Positions 13,529 to 62,400 of a stretch of 64,000 bases of DNA are shown here, in pieces. Origin of the DNA: Eopsaltria australis (lineage: Eukaryota > Chordata > Aves > Passeriformes > Petroicidae); NCBI GenBank assembly GCA_034509425.1, contig JAVTVJ010000798.1, positions 434,001-498,000 on the forward strand, read 5' to 3'. Position 1 is the stretch's first letter. Each line of letters starts with the position of its first letter. The notes beneath the pieces were generated by a model. It saw nothing but the letters and a program-made list of their open reading frames with translations. It searched no databases and was not told the DNA's origin. The position numbers and the translations under genes are program-made.

Positions 13529-14689
13529 TTCAGCACAGTGAGTGGGGATGGAGCCACTTTCAGTGACTGCAGCCTGTGCAGGAAGTTGTGGTTTCTGGAG
13601 TTTGCTTTGCATTCAGGAGCTGAGTAAAGGATGGCCCGGTGTGGGTCTCCTTCAAAATAACCAGCAGCCAAAGGGATGTCCCCTGTGAGGCTGGCAGAGC
13701 CCTTGGCTCTGAGGGAAGGGCAGAAAGAAATGCAGATGGCAGGGTGTCATCGGGGTCCTGGGAGGTGTCACTGATGCTGCTCATCCAGGTCAAATCTGGG
13801 CAGCGGTGGGTGAGTGGCAGTTCATCTCCCCTCGTCCAGGAGAACCCTTGGGAACTCTACCCAAACATTTGCAGCTGCTCATGATCCTCCTGCATGGAGG
13901 AGACAAAAGCTTGACCTCATCGATCCTGGGGTGGGATGGGTGCTGGAGCTGGGACGTGGTGACCCTGTGTTCTGAGCTGGGTTTGGCTCAGAGCCCCTGA
14001 GACACCCTGGGGGTGTCACTGAACCTTCACCTTGCCTTGGTTTCCGTCCTGTGGAAGGTAACAGCCCCCCCTCCCCCCCACCAAAGTTCCTCAATACTTT
14101 GCTGAAAAGCAGAAATCTGCCCCAAAGTATCCGTCAGTCAGGGCTCCGCCAGCCTGCATACGTGCCATGACCTGTCCCGTGACCTGTCCCAGCCACGAGC
14201 CACCCGCTTTGTGGCCCTGACACCTGAGAAGCAGAACAGGCGCAGAAGAAATTAAGTGAATGAGACAACAAGTGTGTGTGCAATTAGGACAGACCTTCAA
14301 ACGCTGCCCCGGGAGCCCGTACAGGAGCTGCTGCCTAATCAGAGCAACAGCAGTGCCCGCTTTAAAGACGAGGGAGACTTTGGGGATACTTTGTCCACAT
14401 AATGTTCCAATTTTAGCCCTGCGCCCTGGGATGTAATTGCATTAAAAATACCCGGGGAGGGGGAGGATGCCAAGGGCACCCGGCGACCTGCCTGGGCTGG
14501 CGTGTCCCCACCAGCGTGCCGCGTGTCCCTGAGGCCCCGTCTCACATTCCTGGTGCTGATCGTCTCCCAGATCTGCTTTCCGGTTGCTCTGCTAATGGTT
14601 ATCCTGGGAAAGGCCTCCAGCTCTGTTAACAGCTCGTGGGAAAACCTCCCGCTCCTTTTGGCTAAACAGGGCTATTGATGGAGACATTC
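13529..14689. other. Non-coding stretch before the upstream CpG-rich segment
   Basis: No gene or known repeat recognised. A C-rich run lies near 14,064-14,081. Confidence 0.45.
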
Positions 14690-15130
14690 GTGGCCACCTC
14701 CGGGCCGCAGGAAGGCGCAGGATGGGGCCGAGACCCGCTGAGGAGAGGGGTGCTCACCCGGTGGGTGGGTGAGTGGCGGCGCACCCCCGCCCTGCGACGG
14801 GGAGCCCGCTGCCCTCTGTCCCCCTGTCGCCGCTGTCTCCCTGTCTCCGCTACCTCCTGTCCCCGCTGTCCCCCCGTGTCCCCGCTGTCCCCCCGTGTCC
14901 CCGCTGTCCCCCCGTGTCCCCGCCGTTCCCCCGTGTCCCCGCCGTCCCCGGTCTCGGCTCCGCCGCCGCGGGACCCACGCGCGGGACGGGCGCGGAGCGG
15001 CGGCGCCACCGCGGGGCCGCGGCCGGGGCTGCAGCGAACCGAGACCCTCCGGACTCCTCGGAGCGAACCCTCGTGACCCGCTCGGTGCTGAGTGCCGGGA
15101 GGCGGCCACACCGGCACGGCACAGCGGGGT
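14690..15130 (+). promoter_or_regulatory. ZNF385C: CpG-rich segment, candidate promoter of the long ZNF385C transcript
   Basis: The segment is strongly GC-rich and CpG-dense, most clearly at 14,940-15,120. It lies about 0.9 kb upstream of the ZNF385C exon that carries the long-form start codon. That exon has a good splice acceptor only two bases before its ATG, so a non-coding upstream exon must exist. A consensus donor (GTGAGT at 14,769) is one candidate for its end. The transcription start is not visible, and the assignment rests on position and base composition only. Confidence 0.5.
14820..14952. repeat. 19-bp C-rich minisatellite within the CpG segment
   Basis: Imperfect copies of a 19-base unit close to CCCCGCTGTCCCCCCGTGT, cleanest at 14,860-14,930. 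The complementary strand is G-rich with regularly spaced G runs, so four-stranded DNA structure is possible. Confidence 0.85.
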
Positions 15131-15992
15131 TTGGGCAACCCATCGCCTGAGCCAAAGCCCCCGGTCCGGTCCCTGCTGGATCCCCCACGGATCCCACGCA
15201 GCCCTGCCGAGGATGCCAGGGACATCTCTGCAGGGCACCCTGGGGTCCTGCCTGGCCACCCACAGACACCCCGGCCCCTGCCTTGGCCCCTTGGCGTGCC
15301 TGCGGGTATTTGTAAGCCGCAGCTGCCAGCTCCAAGGTGGTAACTGGATCACAGAGCTCGGGTGACCTTCGCGCCTCCGACGCTGTTCTGGATGCCCTGC
15401 CGATTCCCAGCGCGGGGTCGGGCAGCAGGAACCGTATCCCTGCAAGGCAAAGGCCGCTGGAGGGCTGTCCCCAGTTGACCCCAGTCCCTCCTTGGGCAGC
15501 TCTTCTCTGTGGTGTCCCCGTGTGGGTCTGGGGCTGCAGCTCCTGATGCAAGTTGGTCCCACAGAGCCCCACGTTCAGGACAGGCACCTGCTGGTGGCTG
15601 GCAGTGCCAGTGCCAGTCGTTCTCCTGCCGTGGTGGGGTCAGGCTCTGGGACACCCGCACCGCACACGAGTCCTGCCAGCTGAATCTCTTGCCTGCAGAG
15701 AGTTGGTTCCATCCTAACTCTGCCTTGGGCCAACCCACGAGTGAACAGAGACTTGACCTGGCACAAGGAGTGTCTTCTGGAGCTGGAAACCTGGAAGAAG
15801 TGGGTTATTCTCTCCTCCAGCACTAACCTCCTGGGAATGCTGCTGCTCGTATCGTCCCGCCCAAACGCTGTTGCACTTGCTCAGGGATCCCCCTAGACAC
15901 AGACACACCCCAGGCGTGGGACCTGTGTTGCCACACCTGGCACCTGTTCCTGTCCCTCTGTCCTCACAGTGGGTCTGTCCTTCCTCCCGCAG
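15131..15992. other. Presumed first intron or leader region of ZNF385C
   Basis: Non-coding DNA between the CpG segment and the first coding exon. It ends in a pyrimidine-rich acceptor at 15,991-15,992. No further coding exon recognised. Confidence 0.45.
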
Positions 15993-15994
15993 GC

Positions 15995-54063
<38,069 letters not shown>

Positions 54064-56856
54064 AGCCGCCGGCCCGCCGAGGGTCTGTCACCGTGGCTGG
54101 GCTGGGCTGCGGGGGCTGCGCGCTGGGGGCAGCGCTCCCGGTGCCTGCTCTCCTGGCTGGTGGGAAAACGTAGTCGTAGACATCAACCCCAGCTTCTCCT
54201 TTGCTTGGAGAGGGCTCCCACTGGAGAGAGGTGCCCTGACAGAGCCCGGCCAGCCCCGCCGCGCATCCCCACCGCTCCCCCAGCCTGTGCTGGCCCCGTG
54301 CTCGGCAGATGAGCCCAGGCAGGGCACGGAAGAGGACAGTGTCCACATCAGCAGGACCATCTCGTGGCCACAGCCTGCCGGTACTTGGCCTGCTGGACGC
54401 TTCTTCATCGCCCTCCCAGTTACCAGACTGGAAGGAGAGGAGCTGGCTGGTCCCTGGGAGAAGGAGTATCCCTCTGGTCCCTGCCAGCCCAGTGGGAAGG
54501 GAACTGTGAGGGGAATCTCAGCCCAGCTCTAACTGGGAGAAACAACCCCAGCACAAGTGGGAAGCTGGCAGTTTCTCTCTCAGCCTGGGCTGGCTGTGCC
54601 CTTGCCAGCCCTGCACCTGCCTGTGCTGGCAGGGGGTTTCTGTGCCACCCACCGGTCCCCTGTCCCCACAACTCCCTATGTCCCACCAGCCAAAGAGCCC
54701 CCACAGTGGCGGGCACCGGCCACACCGACTGTATCCTCACTCCGAGAGCAATAGCTGACCCCAGGGCCGGTGCCTCCTCCCTCCAAAGCACACGGGCCCT
54801 GCCCTGGTCCCAGAAGCACACGATGGGCACACTCATGCCCAGCAAGGCCAGGAGCACCAGGCTGTCGGGTGCTGGCTCCCTGAGGAGGTGACCCTGTGCT
54901 TGGCACCTGTCCTTGTCTCTGTCCCACCGCGGGGACAACCCTGCCCCTACCTCCCGGGAGATGCTGTGAGGCTGAGTGAATGTCCCTAAAGCACTTTCGG
55001 TTCTCCAGTGAAAGGCAATGCTGCTGCTCACCTGCCGTGCCCAGCCCTCCAATCCCATCCCCGTTAGGAGCTTCCAGGGAGTTACTGATGATTCCCGAAA
55101 ACAAAGGTGTCCCCAGCAGCCTGGACAATCAGGTGGCAGCTGCACTCCTAACCTGCGGAATGCTGGGCTCTGGAGAGACCCTGAGGCCATAGCTCTGCAT
55201 TTCACTGTGCTCAGACAACCCAACCATGACCTGTCTGGGACTGTCACCGCGGCGCTCTGGGTGCCCAGCACGCTGCTGTACATAGAGAGAGTTGCATCCC
55301 AAACGGACCTTTCGCTGGAGGAACACCCCACCCCGATCTATGCAATCCAGGGGGGCAGCTCACCCGCCGCATTGGCCGCCTGCGATTCCCTTTGGTGCTG
55401 ATGCATCCACGCAGCTGGAGCAGTGGTGGGAGCAGAAGAACCAACATGACACTGAGCTCTGTCCCATCCCCAGCCCAGGGTGCTGGTTCAGACCTCTGCT
55501 GTGACTCCCATTCTCTCCTTGCCCTCGGGAAGAGGCAGGTTTGGTGTGTGCACCTGGGAATCCACACGCACAAGCACACATATCTGACGTCTTGGCCATA
55601 GGCAGTGCCTGGATTTCAGGATTTTGCCCAGCGTGCTCTGCCGATGCTAAGGATGGGTCCTGGCACGGGGAGGTGAACAGGAACCGGCCAATGGGTGACT
55701 CAGATGGCTGAAACACATCTGCTTCCCAGGGCTGGAGCCTTGGCAAGGGCAGGAAAGCTGCAGGAGAGAGCACACACCTGCGGGGTCTGTGGGCAGCACC
55801 AACCACGGCGCCACCACTGTGCTCTTGCCGCAGAGACAGGAGAGTTGAGGGAGCCCCTGGGTATGGATTCACCTGCTCAGAGCATCCCTTCCCCAGAGGA
55901 GGAAGAGAGTGGAGAGAGGGCACCACAAGAACAGTGAGCACCTGTGCGTGGAGACAATGGAAAGGTCTTGCAGCAGTGGTGGGAGATGTGGCTTGGAGCC
56001 CAGCTGAGGGAAGGAAGGCTCCCAGCAGAAACAGCTTTGCCAGGGATAGGGAGATAGTTCCACAGTCCAGGGGACATGTAGGGACCCCACATCCCAGGAG
56101 ACAGGAGCCTGTGCTGGTGGGGCCCCAGGGGACAGAAGGGACGCTGTCCCCACTCCCCAGTGCCAAGCAGCCTGTGGCCGACGCATCTCCAGCCACCCCT
56201 GCCCGTCTCACTGTGCCCTTCCCAGGCCCTTGGGGTCCCCCCCAGTGTGGCTGCAGCAGCAGGACAGTGGGTCCCCTCCTGTGCCATGAGCCCCCGGTGC
56301 AGTGCCCAGCCCCTCAGGAGCACGGGGAGCCGGGAGCAGCTGGGCTCCAGCTTGCAGAGGCATGTGGCACCAGTGGGCCTGTTCCCCTCCATTGTTCCAA
56401 AAAGCCTGTGCTGGAGCCGTGGCTGCTCCTTGCCCCTCACCAGTGGAGTCCTGACGCACTCCTGTTCTTGGCACTTTAACCCTGTGAAAGCCATTCCTTC
56501 TAGTGACAGTAATACTGCAACGAGCTGCGTAAGAAACCCCCGTTATGGCATCCCCCCAGATCCCCTCCTGCTCTCCAAAGCATTTACTGCCTTTGACTTA
56601 GCACATGCTGTACTAGGAGTAGGGATAGTCCATAGCGCTCGGTAACCTGTGCCCCTCTGTAAATAACCTTGGAGTGATGTGAAGTTTGATTCAAAAAAAC
56701 CAGAAAAAAAAAAAAAACAAACCCAAAATGGAATATCCAGACTCTAGGGACTTGGCCAGTACCCTCCTGTAACGTTCATTGTATATTTTTTTGATGTACT
56801 ATAACTGTTGGGGAAAAAAAAAAAAGGAAAATATTTTGATAATCGAATCTCATCGC

Positions 56857-56862
56857 TTTATT
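56857..56862 (-). terminator. NKIRAS2: Poly(A) signal AATAAA on the minus strand, likely for NKIRAS2
   Basis: TTTATT on the plus strand is AATAAA on the minus strand. It is the first canonical hexamer downstream of the NKIRAS2 stop codon. Past it on the minus strand lies a T-rich run (complement of 56,814-56,825), as expected for the downstream element. The implied NKIRAS2 3'UTR is about 0.97 kb. Confidence 0.65.
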
Positions 56863-56875
56863 GTGTTACTCAGTA

Positions 56876-56881
56876 AATAAA
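56876..56881 (+). terminator. ZNF385C: Poly(A) signal AATAAA of ZNF385C
   Basis: Canonical hexamer followed 20-45 bases later by a T/GT-rich stretch (56,907-56,926). It closes the long 3'UTR. Confidence 0.75.
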
Positions 56882-56900
56882 AGGAACAAGTATAAACACA

Positions 56901-57812
56901 TCAGGGCTTTTTGTCAGTTCTTTTCCTACATCCAGACTACCTGAAAGGAATGAGTGTTGCTGGGTAGGACTGGGACACCTGTGCCTTGTCTTATGGTGGT
57001 TCTGAGAGGAGGCAGCATTGTGACAGGTGGGCAGTGAGAGCTGCATAGCCCAAAGCATCTGAGGTGTGCAAGGTAAGTACAGTCCCAGCTCCTCCAAGGA
57101 CCCAGGTGTGCAGGGTAAGTACAATCCCAGCTCCTCCAAGGATCCAGGTGTGCAGGTGAAGCACAGTCCCATCTCCTTCAAGCTCATGGCTGAGTCTGCA
57201 CTCAGGAAGAGGAGGGCTGGAATGGTGGATTTGGGCACCCTGCCCTCAGGAACAGCACCCTACCCTGCTTTAGGCATTCCCTGGGGCAGCATGCCTGGAT
57301 ATTCCTGTGCGTAAAGGAGCAGTGGACACTGCCAGGGTAAGGGACAACCTGCCAGGGAGCAGCACAGAGCCAGCAGGGGCAGGGCAAGGAGAGCTGCTTG
57401 GCTGGAGGCAGGGCCAGCAAACAGGCTCTGCCCACATGTGATCAGGAAATAGAAAAAGAGGGAGTTATTCCCTCCAAATGAGGAGCTGATCCCAACGTTC
57501 CAGCCAGCCTGTGCTGTGCCTCTGTTCCCCTCTCCAAGCCTGCACCTGAGAGCAGTGGGGGTCACTGAGTGAATCCTGACCTTCCTGTAGCACCTCTGAC
57601 AGCTGCAGGGGCTGGGCAGGGAGAGGAGTGGCTCCTGTCCCACTGCCTCTCTCATCTGCCAGGACCATCCCTGGCCCTGGGATGACTGTTCCTCCTGCCA
57701 CCTGCTTCCCACAGGCTCCGTGACACCAGGCAGGGCTCAGCAGGAGGCGTGTGTGAGGGAAGCAGGAAGGTGAGGAAGAGGAGGTGGCAATGGAAGGGAA
57801 AGGGAAGCAGGC
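56901..57812 (-). other. NKIRAS2: NKIRAS2 3'UTR, shared convergent gene end
   Basis: Sequence between the ZNF385C cleavage site and the NKIRAS2 stop, on the minus strand probably all 3'UTR. It contains the 42-bp triplicated repeat at 57,063-57,187. No other coding segment recognised. Confidence 0.6.
57063..57187. repeat. 42-bp tandem triplication
   Basis: Three copies starting at 57,063, 57,105 and 57,147, each with GGTGTGCA and CCCAGCTCCTCCAAGGA or a variant. It lies in the presumed NKIRAS2 3'UTR. Confidence 0.93.
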
Positions 57813-58052
57813 TCAGCCATCCATGGATCCGCTGCCCTTGTTCTTGCGGCTCAGGGGGAAGGCAGACTTGCTCTGTGGCTGTGTCATCTTGCTGGCCAGG
57901 TAGATGAAGGGCTCGATCAGCGTGCGCCGGTCAGCCACGGACACTTCCCACAGCTTCACCTTCTCGCCCTTGGCCCAGTGCTGGGCTGCATCATGGTCCA
58001 CCCGGCGCTGCTCCTGCAGGTCACACTTGTTGCCCAAAACCACAATGGTGAC
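57813..58052 (-). CDS. NKIRAS2: NKIRAS2 coding exon 3 and stop
   Basis: Encodes residues 113-191, [17 protein letters not shown] to the end. The acceptor CAG lies above 58,052, preceded on the minus strand by a T-rich tract. Confidence 0.97.
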   Translation of the reverse strand, partial: VTIVVLGNKCDLQEQRRVDHDAAQHWAKGEKVKLWEVSVADRRTLIEPFIYLASKMTQPQSKSAFPLSRKNKGSGSMDG

Positions 58053-58989
58053 CTGTTCCAAAAGGGTGAGGGAAAAAAAAAAAGGGTGAGAAGGGCTCCT
58101 GAAGGTTCCAACCACAGAGCTGCAGGGCTGGCTGGCTCTGCCATGGAGACCCTCAAGGGTGTGACCGGCCCTGCCACTGATTCCCTGTCCATGTCAAGGC
58201 CTTTTGAAACCAAATGATCTCAGGGCTCCCTTCCTCTCCTGCTGGGGTCTCTGTGTTCCAAACCAGCCCCAAAGTGGAAGGAGCTTTTGAGCACCTGTAT
58301 GCTCAGTGAGCATCCCAAGAGACAGCCTGTTACTGCTGAGAGTCTCGCAGATCAGAGACCCATCAGCATCTTGGACCGGAGAAAAGAAAGGTGAGAACCT
58401 GCCCCAGCGGAGACCCCGCCCCGCAGCCCCTTCTCCAGGGGGACTCACCTCCTTCTTGTCCTTGGACTTGTCGATCTCCTTCTTGAGCAGCTCGACACGC
58501 TTGAAGGACTCCTTGCTGTCGGTGCTGTAGACCAGCACGTAGCCGTCGGTGCAGGAGAAGCAGTGCTTGGGCAGCTCCAGCCCGTCGCGCAGCCCCCGCG
58601 TGTCGTAGAAGCGAACCTGCTCCCGCACGCCCCGGTCCGTCTCGATGGAGCCCACATAAATGTCCTCCTGGGTCTCGATCATCTCCGAGCCTGACGGGGG
58701 GTGGGCAGGAGACAGTGAGAGCCCTGCCCGGGGCTCTGGCCCTGGCACAGAAAGGGCCCTCCCCACACACAGCCCGTGTGTCAGGGGGTGACCAGGGACA
58801 GCCCTGCCCAGGGGGATGCCCAGAGCCAGCACCGCCCAGGGCCGGACCCGCCCGCTACACGCGGGGTCACCGCCTCTGCCCGGCGCCGCACTCACCGACC
58901 ACATGGTTCCCGTAGAGCAGCTGCTCCAGGATGGAGGTTTTCCCGACCGAGGCCTGCCCGCACACCACCACCTTGCAGCTCTTGCCCAT
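57813..58989 (-). CDS. NKIRAS2: NKIRAS2, NF-kappaB inhibitor-interacting Ras-like protein 2 (gene-level span)
   Basis: Three exons on the minus strand, 58,989-58,896, 58,690-58,449 and 58,052-57,813, join to 191 aa, the same length as the mammalian protein. The P-loop is GQASVGKT (residues 11-18), the switch II start DTRG (61-64) and the guanine-specificity motif NKCD (120-123). Positions matching Ras Gly12 and Gln61 are Ala13 and Leu65, the hallmark of kappaB-Ras proteins, which are expected to hydrolyse GTP poorly. There is no CAAX box, and the tail ends [10 protein letters not shown]. In mammals the protein binds I-kappaB proteins in the cytoplasm and slows their degradation, and it also restrains Ral signalling. 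It is head-to-head with DNAJC7 and tail-to-tail with ZNF385C. Confidence 0.97.
58449..58690 (-). CDS. NKIRAS2: NKIRAS2 coding exon 2
   Basis: Encodes residues 32-112, from [18 protein letters not shown] through DTRGLRDG to KSKDKKE. Acceptor CAG above 58,690, donor GTGAGT below 58,449, phase 0 out. The frame also runs open through both flanking introns, giving a spurious 492-residue reading frame (58,194-59,672). Confidence 0.97.
58896..58989 (-). CDS. NKIRAS2: NKIRAS2 coding exon 1
   Basis: Encodes [19 protein letters not shown] and on to residue 31 plus one base. The donor on the minus strand is GTGAGT directly below 58,896. Phase 1. The ATG lies in the CpG island and appears continuous with the 5'UTR. 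Confidence 0.96.
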
Positions 58990-59319
58990 CCCGCCTCACC
59001 GGGGCGGGGGCGGCCGAGCCTCACGGGCGGCGGCGGGAGGGGCGCGGCGGCGCCACAGCGCCCCCCTGTGGGCGGGCGGACCGCGGGACCCAGCACCACC
59101 CTGCGGCGAGAGGGGCGTGGCCTGACTAAGCCACGCCCCCCTCCCGGTGAAGCTCCGCCCCCCTCCCGGTACCGGCCCCGCCCGATGCCGCCGCCGCGCT
59201 CCTCCGCGGGCGCCCCCTGCCGGTCGGGGCCCGGCCCGCCCCACCGGGGGAGGCCCCGCCCGTTCCGGCGCTCGCCCCGCCCCGCCCCGCCTCGGTCCGG
59301 CCCAGCCCCGCGCGGTAAG

Positions 59320-59411
59320 ATGGCGGCGGCGGCGGCCGAGGCCGAGTGCGATGTGGTCATGGCGGCGCCCGACGGGCCCGGCGACACCGACAGCGACGAG
59401 GAGGCGCGCAG
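59320..59411 (+). CDS. DNAJC7: DNAJC7 first coding exon (partial gene)
   Basis: Encodes [19 protein letters not shown] and on to residue 30 plus two bases, then the donor GTAGAG at 59,412. The beginning matches the start of vertebrate DNAJC7 (TPR2), a cytosolic co-chaperone with TPR repeats and a carboxyl J domain that links HSP70 and HSP90. Only the acidic leader lies here. The TPR and J-domain exons must be to the right of 64,000. The short Ala run and the stretch after AAP differ from the mammalian leader, as is common at this end. Identity also rests on the head-to-head NKIRAS2. Confidence 0.9.
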
Positions 59412-62400
59412 GTAGAGCGGCGGCCCGGGCGGGGAGAGGGCGGCCCCTGTCCCTCCCGGTGGGCGGGCCGCGGCCCGGCGAGGCTGCGAGTGCCGCAGGG
59501 CCCGGGGCCGCGGTGCAGGACGGCCGCAGGTGCTCGGCAGGGCCGGGGGCGCGCCCGGGGACTCCGGTCGGCCCTTGCGAGGGCAAAGTCCTCTGTCCGG
59601 GCCGGCCCGGGCGACGGCGGCCCCGGGGCTCCGCAGCGGGGCCCGGCGGGCGGTGACAGCCGCGGGCCGCACGCGGCGGGGCCCGGGAGCCGCTGGATTT
59701 GCGATGCGGTGCCCGTGTGTCCCAGTGAGCTCCCGCGGGCTCCGTGTGCACCGGGATTAGAGCATCCACCCGTTACCGGGGTGTCCCAGAAATGCAGCTC
59801 ACAGCCCGTGTCCCGAGGCCACACACCCTCACTGGTGTCGGGGGAGCACCTCCCTCGCTGGGGAGGGAAGGATTAAACGCGTGGGAAGAGGAGGCTCCAA
59901 ACTCCTGAACCCTTTGCTGCTTCATCGCCGCGTTCCCCTGGTTCTTGGTCTGTTTGAAACCTGCCCACAGTGGCTTTTACTCTGTCCTGCCTTGCTGTGG
60001 ATAACGGGAGAAACGCCTTGGGCAGAGCCCTGTGCCGGGAATGCTCCATCATCCAGGAGCTCCTGGTTTGTCCGTGCCGTGCTCTGCTGCACCGTGCCCG
60101 GGGGAGCTGCCGGTGTCACCGGAGGCAGGAGGAGGTGGGATCCCCCCCCTTTTCCTGCACGTTTTCCTCCCAGGAGTGCGGGAGCTGGAGCGCTGTGGGC
60201 AGAGTGGTGGGAAGGTCCCTGTCCAGGAAACTCCGCTGGTTTTCCGTAGTGGCAGGTGCTGGGTTCATCTGCCAGGGAGCTGTTCCTGTAGGAGCGGATG
60301 CATTTGCTCTGGAAGATGATTCAGTGGAATGAAGAATCGGAAACAAAACCAAAAGTAGCCTCTGAGGAATGGTGGTTTCAGACTCCCATTGATGGCTCAA
60401 GGGATTCTATGGAATTGAGGCCTGAGGAGCAGCTCCCTGGGGAGGTCCTGCTGAGCAGGAAAGGAGGAGCTGCTGAAGAGGCACTTGGGGCTGGCAGAGC
60501 ACTGGGATCACCCAGCCTGTGAGGCTGGGACAGGCCTGTGTGGGCACGTCATTCCTGCCCCCTGGGCAAGCAGAATGTGCTGTTTGAAATGGTGAAAATT
60601 CCCAGAGGTAAAACCCTGGCTGAAGGCACAGGTGTCTGCAGGTAGTGACCTCCAGCTCCTTCCTTCCTTCCTGAGGCCATGCCATGCACTGCTTTCATTA
60701 GGTGCCTTCACATGTTTCCTTTTCGTGTTCTTTTGGGGATGTTGCACCTTTCCCTTGCTCAAATGGAGCTGATTCCCTGGGGTTGCTCTGGAGGAGCCAG
60801 CCCTGCACATCCCGATTTCTTTGCAGTTCTGTGCATTAACCTCTTCCTTACCCCAGCCCTTTCTGTTTCACTGTGGTAGCTCAGTTGCTTTTGTGGAAAT
60901 CAGAGCAATAATTGTTGTATTGGGAGGTGAAGTTGGAGCCTCAGAAGGTGTCAGGTGTCTGTGAAACATCCTGGGCCAGGTGAGAGCTGGGTGAGCTCCA
61001 CACGGGACACACTGATTTGATGCAGCCTTTGGGATGTATCTGCACTCACTTCTGTAAAAATCAGCAAAAATAAGGGAAAACCTTTTCAGAATCCTTATGA
61101 TAACTCAGTGATGAGGGTTCCATATTCTGTGTTTCCATTTAGGGCTTGCAGTACAGCAGAATATGGATACTTTGCTCAAGGACTCACCTTTGTCCAAATG
61201 CATGATTCTGTTCTCCATGGCTTAATAAAACTGGAAAGTTAGAAAATGAGCAAAAGGGGAGATCTGCATTTCAGAATGGCTGTAACTAATGCCTTGAAGC
61301 AGCTGCAGACATGCCAGAGGGCTCCCAGGGTGTCCAGGGCACAGGAATGGAGTGTGGTCACAGGATAATTATTGTCTGCTGCTGCCTCATGGATTGTTGG
61401 GGTCCTGGCAGAAAGCATTGATGTAATTGTGTTAATTTTATCCGTTGGCGCACCAGTGCGGAGCAGCTGATGAGCAGGACTGAGCCACCCCTAAAAACTC
61501 ACTTGTTTCTTCATTAATTTTAAAGGTTTCTCACCCATGGGAGCAGTTTTTCCCCTGCTCTCAGCTGCTCTATGAGCTTGGGCCCCTGGAGCTTTGCCAG
61601 GGAGAATTTCCTTGTCATCTTCCTGGCACCTCTGGCTTCTGGCTCCCGTGCATGCTCCAGGCTGGATCTTTCTCCATCTTCAGCACTGGAGCATGTGGAA
61701 GCCTGTTCAAAAGAAATATCTCCAGCTGTTAGGAAAATAGTTAGGAGATTGCAGAGCCCCTGCTGCAGGCTTGGGATGTGTCGGTGCCTCTGTGGGGCAT
61801 CAGTGTTTCCCACAGCAGAGTGATGAGCACGGAGGTGCCCACAGGGAGTTCTGGAGGTTCCAGGCCTGGCCAGGCTGTGGGTCACTGGTCAGGTCTGCTG
61901 GTGTTACCTGGAGGTTGTCAGGTATTGGTGAGCACCAAGAGGCTTTTCCAGTGCATGTGACTGAGGCTCCTCCAGAACAGACATCATTTCTCACCAGCTT
62001 TTGGGGCAGCACTGGCAGGAGGGAGCGAGTCACCTGAGGGGCACCAGGTCATTCTGGGATAACCTGAAGAAGGCTCTGCTATTCCTGTTCTGCCTGTAAA
62101 TGGGCACTTGGGTTTCCCAGGTGATAAACCAGCCCGTTTTCCTCATCTGAAATTATTTTATGATCTTATGATCATACTAGGAGCAGCAGAAGGTACTCGT
62201 ATAGTTGTTTGCTTCCCCATGCATCTGCAGAGTATTTGAATATCTAACTTAGGCAGTTGCTTTATCCAGTAGGAAAAGGTGATCCATACCTACAGTTTCA
62301 GCCTGTCCTTAACGTGAAATGCGCTTCTTTCAGGTGAATCGTAGTGTAGATGCAGCTGTTCTCCCATGAAATTCCTGAGCTGGCTGGCTTCCTTCATTCA

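Larger units (their letters stand above)
54064..56900 (+). other. ZNF385C: ZNF385C 3'UTR
   Basis: About 2.8 kb without a supported coding exon, ending at the poly(A) signal at 56,876. The last 250 bases are A-rich, including a run of 14 A near 56,704. The 303-residue antisense frame at 54,420-55,331 has no recognisable domain and is probably chance in GC-rich DNA. Confidence 0.75.
58700..59720. promoter_or_regulatory. CpG island, bidirectional promoter of NKIRAS2 and DNAJC7
   Basis: Dense CpG DNA with many GGGCGG/CCGCCC-type boxes and several copies of CCCCGCCC. The two start codons are 330 bases apart (58,989 on minus, 59,320 on plus) and point away from each other, so both genes must be driven from this segment. 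No TATA box is seen. The same head-to-head pair exists in mammals. Confidence 0.85.

Noticed and set aside
14672..15562. 296-residue and overlapping minus-strand frames with Gly-Asp-Thr-Gly-Gly repeats
   Set aside because: The repeat peptide is the 19-bp minisatellite read in frame, and the rest is CpG-rich DNA without stops.
54420..55331. 303-residue minus-strand open frame
   Set aside because: Lies in the ZNF385C 3'UTR, contains no recognisable domain and has the composition expected by chance in GC-rich DNA.
58194..59672. 492-residue minus-strand open frame
   Set aside because: It reads through both introns around NKIRAS2 exon 2 and through the CpG island. The real protein is the spliced 191-aa form.
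62140..62190. Possible second CR1 tail (TTATGATCTTATGATCAT)
   Set aside because: It lacks the GGAAGGGACCTTAAAGAT block and the octamer repeat, so it is too weak to call.
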